From positions 2,234,501 to 2,298,500 of the forward strand of contig CM065297.1 in NCBI GenBank assembly GCA_032871835.1: a stretch of DNA of 64,000 nucleotides, in the 5' to 3' direction. Below are positions 34,344 through 45,221 of this stretch, in pieces (position 1 is the first letter of the stretch; each line of letters opens with the position of its first letter). Source of the DNA: Dipteronia dyeriana. Lineage: Eukaryota; Streptophyta; Magnoliopsida; Sapindales; Sapindaceae. Below the pieces are notes generated by a model that was not told the origin of the DNA, searched no databases, and saw only the letters and a program-made list of their open reading frames with translations. The position numbers and the translations under genes are program-made.

Positions 34344-35048
34344 ATGGAGACAAAGTTGAAAAAATATTGGGCTAACGTTCCTCTACTTTATGCCTTAAGT
34401 GCTATAATATATCACAGGGTTAAATTATCTGGTTTAGAAGTTTTACTTGAGTTTATTGGTATTAATTTGTCAATAGATTATTCAGAACAAATTACTGACA
34501 TTCGAACCAAGTTGTTTGAGATTTTTCGTATTTATGAGACCAAGTTTGGCAACATTGACATCCCCCAATCAACACGGCCGGAGACAAAGCCGAAGCAAAT
34601 AGTTTGGAGCCTTCTGAAACGATGAAAAAAAGACAAATCAGCAAGTATTTCTTCAGGGCAAAGATCTAGCCCATCTTCTTGTACCGAACTTATTAGGTAC
34701 CTTGAAGCACAGTTCGATGCTGTTGAAGACAAGGAAGAGTTTGATTTGTTGTTATGGTGGAAGACCTACACGTACAGGTATCCAGTTCTGTCACACTTAG
34801 CACGTGACGTACTGGTTATTCCAGTGTCAACGGTGTCTTTAGAACAAGCTTTCAGCACCGGTGGACGCATAATTGAACCAAGAAGAAGCTGTTTGTCTCT
34901 GGAGATGGTGGAGGTATTAACATGCCTTCGGGATTGGGAGCATGCTAAAAAAAGGTTACAAAATCTAACTGTAGATAAAGAACTTAATCTAAATTTCGAC
35001 AATCTATATATTGATGACCCTTCAGGTAGTGGCCAGTGCCAGAAATAG
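34344..35048 (+). pseudogene. hAT transposase C-terminal half (copy 2)
   Basis: It begins METKLKKYWANVPLLYALSA, part of the plant hAT RNase H-fold region, and continues to the hAT C-terminal dimerisation domain (LARDVLVIPVSTVSLEQAF, GRIIEPRRSCLSLEMVEVLTCLRDW, about 34797-34946), ending at TAG 35046. A TGA at 34623 interrupts it (CGA in copy 3). The N-terminal DNA-binding domain and the first catalytic residues are absent. Such a fragment cannot transpose alone, but full-length relatives could have moved the element. Confidence 0.85.
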
Positions 35049-35291
35049 GTTATACTTTTACATATGTATTTATTATTTACTTGTAAGTTGTAAAACGGTT
35101 GCACTCTTTTTCCCTTACCAAGTTTTTATCCCACTGGGTTTTTCTTGGTAAGGTTTTTAATGAGGCAATCATGTAGATATGTATTACTGAATTCCATAAG
35201 TGAAAAATAAATAAATAATTAAAAAATTATTTGTTCTCTTTATTCATTTTAAATCATAATAATTGTTCGTTCTCTTCATTCATTTTAAATT

Positions 35292-35328
35292 CTAAACCCT
35301 TAAACCTAAACCCTAAACCCTAAATCCA
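35292..35328 (+). repeat. Short telomere-like repeat inside hAT copy 2
   Basis: taaacctaaaccctaaaccctaaat contains two to three CCCTAAA units, the Arabidopsis-type telomere repeat. hAT copy 3 has a shorter, altered version at about 61042-61066, so it belongs to the transposon and does not mark a chromosome end. Confidence 0.6.
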
Positions 35329-35625
35329 AAAAAACGTAATTTAGAAAAAAAATTGGACCAAAAAACTAACCTGCAGGACCAGACCCGTTAAGCCTGGCTC
35401 GCCAGAGGGGGCCGGTGGGCCGCCCTGGCACGGCATGCAGGCACGACCCGCCTGAGGCAGGCTGACGTGCCGTGCCGTGCCGGGCCGGGCCTACTTCTCT
35501 GGAAACAGGCCAGGGCGGGCCGGCCTGCGACACCGTCGCGTGCCAGGCTCCGCCAGACATGTTTTCACAAATGAACTGGCCAGGTCGTGCCTAATGGGCC
35601 GGACCAGTCAATTTTTACACGACTG

Positions 35626-36734
35626 GTTTAAAAGGATTTAAGCAAAATATACTATTAAACAATAATAGTATATTTTTTAATTACTTTCATGCCATTCGAC
35701 GTGACGTACACCTATATATCAATAATATTAGAAGACCCAAAGCAATTACTTGAGCAAAATTAATAATCCTAAACACAACTACTACCCTAAACACAACTAC
35801 TACCCAAATATGTATCTTTATTTTAAGGCTATAGTTTAATTTCAGTACTATAAATCGTTTGTCAAATCGATTGACTTAAAATCCTAAAATAAATAATGAT
35901 GACATGATAATTGATGTGATGATTAATGTTCTAGAGCATACATTAAAATAAAAATAATGTGGTAATAATGGAAAAAGTATGAAAATATAGATTATCAATT
36001 TATCATCTAATGGAGATGGTGATAGAAAGGCTTGCAGTTCCATGAATTAAGGTACTCAAAGTCAAGAACATAAAAGATTTTCACAATTTGTTAATTACAT
36101 ACATGTTGTCATTGATCTTTCCAAGTTTACCGGATATTGTGTCCTTTTATCATTGGTCTACAGTGCGCACCGATTAATAATTTTATTTTCACAGCTATTA
36201 CATTCATCATCTCCTTCGATTTAGTGAACATAATTGGCTTTATAAACTTTTTATTCAGGCACATATATAATAATAATCCACTATGTACATGATTTTCACA
36301 TATTTTTCTTACGGAATAATTATATAATAGAATCAACTATATAATATTACATAGTAAAAAATGTAACATTACAGATTGATTTATATGTTTTTTTTTTAAG
36401 TGACCATGATACTCTATACCGAAAATCTTTTATATATATATTCTCACTGACTACTTTAAATGACCTTTAAGAAAAATTCAATTAAATATAACAATCAAAA
36501 CGATTTTAAAAAGTTTCGACCGCTAGAACTATTTGAATTTCGAATTTCTTGAATATGAGGTATTAAAAAATGGAAAAACATTGGGAAAAAAATAATGAAA
36601 AACAACAATTCCGGTACTCGAAATTTTCGTAAAGCTTCTTATAAACATGTCTCCTGAACTTATCATTCATAACTTAAAAAAATTACATCAAGATTTATTA
36701 TAATTGATTGAATTTTATTAAGGTCCAGAAATCG
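35626..36734. other. AT-rich spacer
   Basis: No gene seen. A small tandem duplication (ctaaacacaactactacc, twice) lies at about 35769-35803. Confidence 0.6.
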
Positions 36735-37168
36735 ATTAGTATATATATATATATATAAACTTTCAAATAAGAGATTTCTTATTTTAATTTCGGTAAAAAC
36801 GTTGATGAAATCATAATGATTATTATGAATTTTGATCAAAAACTTTTATAGATGATAAGTTCATTAAAATCAATTTATAAATAGAATTTGAGAAATTTTC
36901 AATAACTATAACTATTTTTGAATTTTATTATATTTCTCCCATTTTTTCTATGTATTTATATATATTTTTTAAAAACATTATAAATAGTTCTAGTGTCTGA
37001 ACAAATTTCAAAATTTATTTATAGGTAGATTTTATTAAACTTATCATCTAAAAAAAACAAAATCAGATCAAAATTCTAAAAAATCGATATGATTTCATCA
37101 AAATTCTTATTGAAATTAAAATAAGGGATATCTCACTTGAAATTTATTTTCTCTCTATATATATATAT
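36735..37168. mobile_element. Foldback MITE-like element, copy b
   Basis: The left part tttcaaataagagatttct...ttattttaatttcggt and the right part aaattaaaataagggatatctcacttgaaa are long inverted repeats, followed inward by gatgataagttc / gaact(t)atcatc-type complementary words. TA runs border both sides. It can fold into a hairpin over most of its length and has no coding capacity. Copies a and c are related. Confidence 0.6.
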
Positions 37169-39271
37169 TATAGTTATTAAAGCTAAAAAACAAAATAATG
37201 ATATTGACAGTAAAAGAGTAATACTGCTTTATCCAAACTTGGTTTCATTTAAATCATATAAATATAATACAATTTAAATGAATAAATTATAGTAATGCTA
37301 TATTGATCGGATATTAACATTATTTTATTTTATTTTTAAGAAAAACAGATATTAACATTATTGATAATAAAAAAGAATGCAAATCCTAAAATGAGACGGT
37401 CACTTTTTCGCAAAAAGAAGATTAAATATAAGTTATAATTATCTATTTAAAATAGTTGTATGAAACCATAATAATAAAAATACTGAATTAGTCACCTTCG
37501 TTGACTTTGTCTGTGGCTCATCCCGAAAATTAAAAATTTAATCAAAAAAATCTATAAAGGGGACCATGTCTCATTAATAAGCCGGTTCTATTAGTGGCAA
37601 AAGCCAAGCTTTAACCCATTAACGATCATTTTCATGATTTATGGTTGATAAGTTATGGGTCCAAGCCCATTATGATGCTTTAGTTACGTGTCCCAAAAAA
37701 AATTAATATTGCTACTCTCTCGTTATTGGACAAAATAATCTTAAACGAGATCTCAACCTTCATAGACATAGTTCAACGAGATCTCAACCTTCATAGATAT
37801 AGTTCAATTGATAGATAAACGAATATGAAATTATATAAATCACTCTCTAGTCAACGAATTTGAATCCTATCAATAATAAAAAAAATTAAAAAAATATATG
37901 ATTTAGATAAATGGATACAGTTGATAATAATAATAGTGAGTAAATATAATTAATTAAAAATAATAGCTCCTTAAATTTGAAGGAAAAAAACTAGATCGAT
38001 TATATTACACATAATATCATCTTGTCTATGAATATTATCTTTTGACCACAAAAATCGAATAAGTAAAAAAAAAAACATTTACTTACTCTTTTGAATAATT
38101 ATCTTATTAGATAAGGGCATGTTTTCAAAACTAACCATAAAATTATATGAAATTTTAAATTTATCAATTCTCAAAATTGTTACTGTTTATGTAAATATTT
38201 TAATTTTTTGGACAAAAATTTCCTTAATAAATTTTCAAATTTTGAATTCACTGAATTTTTTTTAAATTTTTTTTTCCTATATTTCTATAGTTTTTCAGAT
38301 GCCTTTATAGTTAATAAAATCAGGATAAATAGTTTTAATATTTGAAAAATTCTCAAATTTTATTCATAGGTAGATTTCAATAGACTTATCATTGATATAA
38401 AAATTTAAATCAAAATTCATAAAAATTGATGTGATTTTATCAAAGTCCTTACCGAAATTAAAGTAATAAATCCAACACTTGAAAATTAATATATATATAA
38501 TTTTGTAAGTCAGTGAACACAGATATAATTTACATCTGCATATGGACCATTCGATTTATATCTTTTAACTTAGTGTGTATGTATTTGTCAGTACTTTTCT
38601 ATAATCAGTGATCAATATGTAACATACCAATATAACTTATATCAGTACGTACCGATCAGAACGAGACTATATATATTTAAAAGGAATTTTTAACCTTAAA
38701 TTTAAAAGATATTTATATTTTTATTTTTATATATTAGGAGGTTTTTTAATTTAATATTAATATTATCTATAAATAAAAGTTAAGAAATAAAACAAAAATG
38801 AAGTACTAAAATGTTGAAGAAATTTAGGAGGTGTAAACAACCACCTAGCTTGTATATTGCTTCAGCCGGTTCTGATGGACTATAAGTCTACAACACTATG
38901 CAAGATGATGTGAATCATCATTATAAACGTACCATCAGACTCTTAATCATTAATATTGATCTGTCAAAGTTGGTCATAAACTTTTAGCAGTTAGTTGTAT
39001 ATTTTTATTACCTATGTGATCAACTCGGTATACAAATTGATTTCTCATTGATATATTATTAAGAACTTAAATTTGCCGATGAGAGATCATATATTCATAT
39101 CATATCCCGTCATTTGTAAGTTTGTTCAATAAAAATATGGCTTATATGTATTTATTTATAAATTTGATGGACGATCATAGGATGCCATTCGCGACTGTTC
39201 CAATGAAAATTTTCTTCTGTTTCTTGTAGACAAGTAAACGATGGAAAATGTTAACCCATGGACCACATGAT
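37169..39271. other. AT-rich spacer with a third foldback MITE remnant
   Basis: 38270-38500 matches the right half of the foldback element (ttattcataggtagattt... aaaattgatgtgatttt atcaaagt). A 31-bp tandem duplication (acgagatctcaaccttcat...) lies at about 37744-37806. No gene seen. Confidence 0.5.
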
Positions 39272-40618
39272 TATTGGGTGTGCATCCAAAGTCCCACGTT
39301 GTTTAGACATGGAAATAATCATGGGCATATAAGTAGAGATATTACCTCCATTGGTACAAGGCCTTTTAGGTAGAGTTCCAAAGTCAAATCCTTTTGGACA
39401 ATATTATACTAATGTGGAAAATGTGGTTTCATACTTGCAACTAGGCTTGACAATTTGGGTCACGACACGACGGGTTGATACGAACCGAACGAATTTGGGT
39501 TGGGTTGGGTTGGGTTGGGTTGGGTTGGGTGGAGCTAAATGGGTTCGGGTTGGTAAACATGTTGACCCGTTTAACCCGTTTAATAAACGGGTTGGGTTGG
39601 GTTTTATAAACGGGTTGACACAGTTAGTTTGGGGAAAATGTGTAACTTAAAATTAATTGGGAGAATACTTGCAACAACAATTATGGTTCAATAATAAATC
39701 AGTAATTTTTACATTGTTTTAACTTTCATCTTGCAATTGTCAATATTTTATGGAATATGAAGCTTGAAGACCTCAACAGTTGAACTATCGGTCTTTATTT
39801 ATCGTTTTTATTAGTTTTAATTGTTTGGTATTTTTTTATATATTCTATCATTTGTGGATTGTATAAACTTTATAGTCTTTTTATGGCTCGTCTAAATTGA
39901 GATGTGGTTTAGTTGGTTATTATGTTTGTTTTTTAAGGATATTTTTAGTTTAGATTTATATTATATTTTTAATAATTATTAATATAGACAAAATCAAACT
40001 TATTATAAACGGGTTAAACGGGCTGGGTTGGGTTATACGTTTATTAAATGGGTTGGGTCAGGTTTGAGAAGTTCAACCTGCCCGACACGACCAATTTAAA
40101 TGGGTCGTGCGGGTTGGGTTGGGTTATACGTTTATTAAATGGGTCGTGTCGGGTTTGGTCCAACTCGACCCACAAACCCGTTTTGCCAGGCCTACTTGCA
40201 ACAAGTGGTATATATCAGAGCCATGCTCTTGACTTGGCCAGACGTAGTTGGAGGTGGTGGGCCCCAGTTAACTCACGATGGATCCGTGATGTAAGACATG
40301 TACTCTCGACGTGGTAGAGAGGAGTGACCTTAATGGAGGTATCACCCTAGCATTGACGGATGGATATGATTGCTTAAGAGGGGGCTCAGACCATGAAGAT
40401 AATGATGGTCCTTTGTTCAATGGGAGGATTGTTGGGTGTGCAATCAAAAGTCCCACATTTGCTAGACATGGGGATGATCATGGACATATATATATGGATA
40501 CTACCCTCATTGATATGGGACCTTATGGGTAGAGTCCCAAAAGTAAATCCATACAGACTTAGACCTAAGAGGACAAAATCATACCAATGTGGAGAAGGTG
40601 AAATCCTTACTTATAACA
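39272..40618 (+). mobile_element. TRIM (terminal-repeat retrotransposon in miniature)
   Basis: Two related terminal repeats, 39272-40203 (with a MITE inserted; about 180 bp without it) and 40430-40618 (189 bp), share tgggtgtgcaatcaaaagtcc, agacatgg, agagttccaaa and end in aaca. Between them is a 226-bp interior with a primer-binding site at 40206-40222 (tggtatatatcagagcc; the usual tggtatcagagcc with 4 extra bases) and a polypurine tract, tgggaggat (40421-40429). There are no genes, as is normal for TRIMs, which rely on proteins of other elements. No clear target duplication is visible. Confidence 0.75.
39442..40194. mobile_element. hAT-type MITE inserted in the TRIM 5' LTR
   Basis: The ends taggcttgacaatttgggtc and (reverse complement) taggcctggcaaaacgggtt are imperfect inverted repeats. 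A perfect 8-bp target duplication, cttgcaac, flanks it (39434-39441 and 40195-40202). Subterminal regions are filled with gggtt and cgggt words, including (gggtt)5-6 at about 39497-39527. 753 bp, no transposase. Confidence 0.92.
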
Positions 40619-40683
40619 AGTCATTATTGGGTTTTTTGAGGCATAAATTCAACCAAAAAACCCAAATCTGGAAGGAAGATCGA

Positions 40684-41252
40684 TGTAGACCACGACATAG
40701 ACAGGAGGCACAGAGTGCGGCACACACAACAGTAGATTCCAAAGAGCTAAACACGGTGTAAACGGCAGCCAAAGCAAAGATGCGCATACTGTGGTATTCT
40801 GAGCGGTGGTTTCCAGATGTTTTGTCGCGGTGCAGAGTGCGAGCTGTAGACCGTGGCCTAGAACGCTATGACTACGAATTTTGTACAAAACAAGAAATCT
40901 TGTGCAGGAAGAAAAGTACTCATTGTAGGTTTTGGCTTACCCTAGTGCTCCCATACAAATACTATTGTTTCCTATTGTGATGATAAGTGTAGAAAATAAC
41001 AAGTGAGGCTGAGAGCAACTTGTAGAGAGATTGAAAGATAGAGGTAAAGAGATTGTAATCAACTTTGAGACAAAGAGATTGTAATCAACTCTGATAGTGG
41101 ATTAAGTATAGGGTGAGCTCCGTGGATGTAGACAAATTATTGAACAACGTAAAAAAAATTCATGTCATATCCTTCTTCTTTTTTATATTGCTTTCATATT
41201 ATCTGTGCGTGTAATTGTGATTTGTGTAACCTGTGATTACGGATTCTCTACA
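40684..41252 (+). repeat. Ty1/copia-type LTR
   Basis: It runs from tgtagaccacgacatagac to ggattctctaca and is followed by a primer-binding-site-like attgatatcaaagcc (41256-41270; consensus ttggtatcagagcc with changes). Near its end is the T-rich, gtg-rich stretch typical of copia LTRs. Its left edge is uncertain. It shares tggtattctgagcggtgg with the remnant at 6666. Confidence 0.6.
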
Positions 41253-41352
41253 ATAATTGATATCAAAGCCTAAGTCAGGAGGATTTAGGGCTTTAAACAA
41301 ATCTGGGATTTCTTGAGGTCGAATTTTTTTTTCTCATCAAATAAAGATGATG

Positions 41353-41560
41353 GGATCATAAAAAAAATCTTATAGGATTGAGAAATTTGATGGGACGAAT
41401 TTCAATTTCTTAAAGATACATATGGAGGATTTTATGTACCAGATGACCATATTGACTGATAAAGGTGAAGCCGAGGAGTATATATGATGTAGATTGGATG
41501 GTCAAGTTGATGCCTCTAAGGGCATGGACAACGAGGAATGGTTAAATCGGTGTTAACTTA
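41353..41560 (+). pseudogene. Copia gag N-terminal stub
   Basis: The frame reads IEKFDGTNFNFLKIHMEDFMYQM and later GEAEEYI, a stop, and DGQVDASKGMDNEEW. This is the conserved start of plant copia gag (UBN2-type family). The element breaks off at about 41560, and the rest of gag and all of pol are missing. Confidence 0.75.
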
Positions 41561-42073
41561 TCTTCTTTGTAATGCTTTTTGTTCTTACTTCTCTCTCTCT
41601 CTTTTTTTTTAATCGGTGTTAACTTATATTACCTGTTATGCAGTTTTAGAAAGAAACATTATTCTTATATAAAGAAGATATTGATATTATGTAGGATAAT
41701 AAAATTGGCTTAGTGGGGATTACATATGATAGTTGAAATATTGAACTTTAATGAAAGTTGTAGTGCATATAAACATTTAAATGTTGAAATTGGATGAAAT
41801 TGCAATGTTGAATTTAACTTAGGTTTTTTTTTTTTGGGTTTTGAGATGTACCTAGATTGTTTTTGAATTTGAAAGAATAAATATTTAAATTTAATGAAAA
41901 AGAAAATCAGTTGTATTGTGAGTTTTAATGAATGTATAATTTTTTTTTGGATACTTATTGTATATGATCTAATTATCTAAAAACAACCTCTTTTTTTTTT
42001 AAAAAAAAGAGAGAAAAATCATATTTTGATCAAAAGTAATAAACAAATCACCTTTTTAATTAAAAAAATATTA
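41561..42073. other. AT-rich spacer
   Basis: No gene seen. A short repeat (aatcggtgttaactta) occurs at about 41545 and 41612. Confidence 0.55.
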
Positions 42074-42980
42074 TGAAGATAAGTATGAAAAGCTACGGAC
42101 TGCTGAGATTACAGGTGACATGGTATTCGTTGTCCGAGTCAAGAGCCCCACAAATGGAACAGGGCCACATGTCAGCTTGGTCTTGGGAGTCCAGTAGATA
42201 AGAATTCTGAAAAGGGTGACGACTTCTTGTTGGGTCCCGTGGGACATCTGGAAGGATGAAAAGGACGTCTGTTTTGTCATTATTGACGTCACAGAGGAAA
42301 TTGAGGAGAGGAATCTGGATACCGGTTTGGTACAATCGTTCGTAGTCGTACGTAGTATCCCACTCATAGCTGGTATTGGAGGTCCAAAGGAGCCGGGTCT
42401 GTGGATTGTGCCTGTAAGGCCGGTTGAAAATCCAAATGCAGCATACCTTGGCGGCTGGTTCTGGGTCCATTTTCCAAAGATAGTATTGGCCCATAAGCCT
42501 GGTAAGATCAGTATGCTAGACGGATAAGGGATTGAACCACTATAGGAAGGTTTGGAGGCCATAAGAGGTCGGGTTCTGGACAAAACCGTATAATGCCTGG
42601 AGAGGAAAAACTTTGGCATGATGATGGAGGACTGATAAACACCATAAGAACCATAACACCTGTTCGGAGTAATAGTAGAAATGTGGAGATATAAAAGGGT
42701 CGAGGAACGGTTTGGAGGGATTGGCTAACTGATGATGGCAACCTTGGTCATTGATCTTGGCAAGATATATTGGGAGATATGTTTTTGCAAAATCTTGGAC
42801 CTGTTGGACAGAGGGTAGTTGACCTGGTGGTAGGGTAGCCATAAATTCTGGTGGGAACAGAGGAGGTGGTGGAGCAACAGGCGGAGCTGATAAGGATGAG
42901 GCCTGAGATGATATCATGTAAATTAATAGGATTGGTCCAGCAAGGGAGATCAGGGTGACAGGGTGAGGCCTTGAAAGCAT
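42074..42980 (-). pseudogene. C-terminal extension after pararetroviral RNase H (copy 1)
   Basis: Beyond DMLSRP the frame continues for about 300 residues: a Pro/Ala-rich stretch, QLPSVQQVQDFAKTYLPIYLAKI, an aromatic segment FYYYSEQVLWFLWCLSVLHHH, a W/Y-rich part, and an end with CSICGALDSDNEYHVTC, a possible zinc-binding C-x2-C...H-x3-C. Copy 2 has the same extension. I do not recognise it as a named domain. It is not the ordinary end of a badnavirus-type RNase H. Confidence 0.65.
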
Positions 42981-44268
42981 ATCTGGAATGATGTTGTGGT
43001 GTCCCTTAATGTGCTTGACTGAGAAGTCATATCTAGAGAACTAGTCTTTGAGCCAAAGAAGCTGGGGATTTGGAGGGAGCTTGTTGTGGAATTCGAGGAC
43101 TTTCGGGAATGATGAGTTATCCATTTCGATGATGAAGTTTTTTGTCCTGAAGTGGAAATCAAACCTGGAGATCCCATTTTTTACTGCAAGGATTTCCTTG
43201 TAGACCGTGTGATAGTGCTTTTGGGCGTCTTTGAACTGTCCACTGGCATGGCCACAGTAGTGGCATTTTCTATTGGATTCTTCAAAGAGGACGGCTCCCC
43301 AGAAGTGGTCACTGGCTCAGTCTGTAGGATGAGTTATCCCGAAGAAGGGATATGGAGAGGGAGAGGTTTCTGAGAGACTTCTTTTAAGTGGGCCACAACA
43401 TTAGAGTGAGAGGTATCCCACGGAGGGGGATCTTTCTTGAGGAGCTTGGACAAACTTGTCGTGTAATGACTCGCCTGGGGGATAAAGTCTCTGATGTAAT
43501 CGACGATGCCAAGGAATTGTTGAACCTGTTTTTGTGAAAGTTTCGAATCTGGGAAGAGAAGGAGTTGTCTTGCCAGATGAGGTCCAGGAACATAGGAACC
43601 ATCTCTAATTTTCATGCCAAGGAACTCAATTTCAGAAACACCAATTGAGCTCTTCTTCTCGGATAGCATGATTCTATACTTGTTAATGATCTGATGGAAT
43701 TGTTGTAGGAGCTTATCGTGGGATTCCTTGTCAGGTGAAAATAACAGGATGTCGTCGATGTAGCAAGGCAGTATGGAGGATAGGACGGAAAATCCTGGTG
43801 ATGGTCTTTTGAAAGAGCGAATGGACTGTTTTTAGGCCAAAATGTAGGACTGTCCATTGGTACTGGGCATTCGGGAGGCAGAAATCTGTCTTGGGCCTGT
43901 CATCAAAATGGATACCGATCTGCCAGAAGGCTTCTTTCAAGTCAAACTTGGAGCAAACAGTGGCGCCAAGGAGCTGGGAAAACAAAGTGTTGGCTCTGGG
44001 GACTGGGAACTTGTCGTCAAAGAGGAAGAGATTGAGAGGCTTGTAATCAATTACGAGCCTTTTCTTTCCTATAAGTTGTTCTGACCTTTTTTCAACTTAG
44101 AAGGCTTGGCAAGCCCATGGGGAGGAGGTAGACTCTATCAGGCCTTGCCTGAGGAGTTCTCCACATTCTTCGGTGGCTAGGGATAGGTCAGAGGGGGACA
44201 TCCCTGAGTGGGATGCTTTTGTTCGGTTGATATCCTCATTGAGTTTGAAGGGTAGTCTGATGAAAAAA
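42981..44268 (-). pseudogene. Pararetroviral reverse transcriptase and RNase H (copy 1)
   Basis: RT: LVIDYKPLN-type block near 44050, FDLKEAFWQIGIH (about 43935), PNAQYQWTVL, an intact YIDDI (43748-43762) and EIEFLGMKIRDGSY. RNase H: a TEPV-altered start near 43320 (TDAS in copy 2), HTVYKEILA and IKGHHNIIPDMLSRP near 42980. Single-base indels shift the frame repeatedly. Copy 2 has a deletion over part of the RT where copy 1 is fuller. Confidence 0.85.
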
Positions 44269-45221
44269 TCAGGGTTTTTCCACAGTGAGTACAGATGTTT
44301 GAAGTCTGCATGGCTGTTGGTACAAAATGTAGGAGTTTTTCTTAAATCCGATGAAAATCAGGATTGATGACCGAGAGGGGGAAAATCTTGGGGATGTCGA
44401 TAAAGGGTTTGAATTTCCTTTTGTAGCGGATTCCGTTTGGGAGGATCCTGATGGCTTTGGATTGGCTGTAGATGTCCCATCCGATGAGGATATCTTTGTC
44501 TGGAAGAGGAGTTCCAATGACATGAATCCAAAAGGTGAACGAAGGGAAAACTGTATGTCAACCTTGTGCTTGGAGATCAGGTAAGTAGTAAAAATTTGTC
44601 CATCTGCTGCTAGAAACTCATTTTTTTCTTCTTTCCAGGCATTTGAAGGTAGGACGTTAGGATTCATCATCGAGGAATGTGCTCCAGTATCGAAGTAGGC
44701 AATGACAGGGACTGGCTTGGAGTACTTGGTCGTCAGGATTTGGATTTTAACTTGGGGGCCTGTACTACCATTGCTGGTGGCCTGGTAGGCTTATGAAGGG
44801 GAATCAAGATTTGTATATTCTGTATGTTCTGATGGAGTGCTGGAGTCGTCTGAATCTTGAACCATAAAAGAGGTCAACTGGTTAACATCTTCTTGTTCTG
44901 AGATGATAGATTCAATGTCCACATCGGAATGGATTTCATCAGCCACTTGTCTAAGCTTAGTTGATTTTGCTCTTTTATTAGGGAGTGACCCTCTTGTCCA
45001 CAGGCAAAGCACTTGTTGGATTTGTTCTAAGATCTCATGGCCTTCTTCCTGTAATATTTATATTTTCTATTCCTCTTGGGGTTTGAGGAATCCCTTTGCT
45101 CTCGGGGATGGTACTGGAAGGCCGTCTTCTGTAGGACCTGTTTGCTTTGAAGTTGCAATGTTCTATGGAGTTGCATTTGAGGTGGTATGTAGAAGGAAAT
45201 TTGCAATACCTATCATACTTT
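44269..45221 (-). pseudogene. Pararetroviral zinc finger and protease (copy 1)
   Basis: The CCHC finger starts CFACGQEGH at about 45018 but a short deletion removes the last Cys; it is complete in copy 2. An acidic linker (QEDVNQLTSFMVQDSDDSS) follows, then the aspartic protease with the DTGA active site (44681-44695) and the region MNPNVLPSNAWKEEKNEF. The protease would process the polyprotein. Reading frames change several times. Confidence 0.8.

Larger units (their letters stand above)
34111..35625 (+). mobile_element. hAT transposon copy 2, internally deleted, 3' part retained
   Basis: Left end tagtggtgtaaaaatgg and right end atttttacacgact are inverted repeats. The flanks gtttaaac (34103-34110) and gtttaaaa (35626-35633) match in 7 of 8 bases, the hAT duplication length. 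GC-rich ggcc-containing blocks lie next to both ends. The left subterminal block joins transposase C-terminal sequence at about 34325-34345; copy 3 has the same junction. 1515 bp. Confidence 0.88.

Noticed and set aside
39497..39530. (GGGTT)n as a telomere remnant.
   Set aside because: The plant telomere unit is TTTAGGG; this 5-bp repeat is the subterminal repeat of an hAT-type MITE with a perfect 8-bp duplication.
42216..42527. 103-residue + strand ORF (also 43152-43373, 44351-44584, 45522-45755).
   Set aside because: They are shadows of the pararetroviral polyprotein on the opposite strand.
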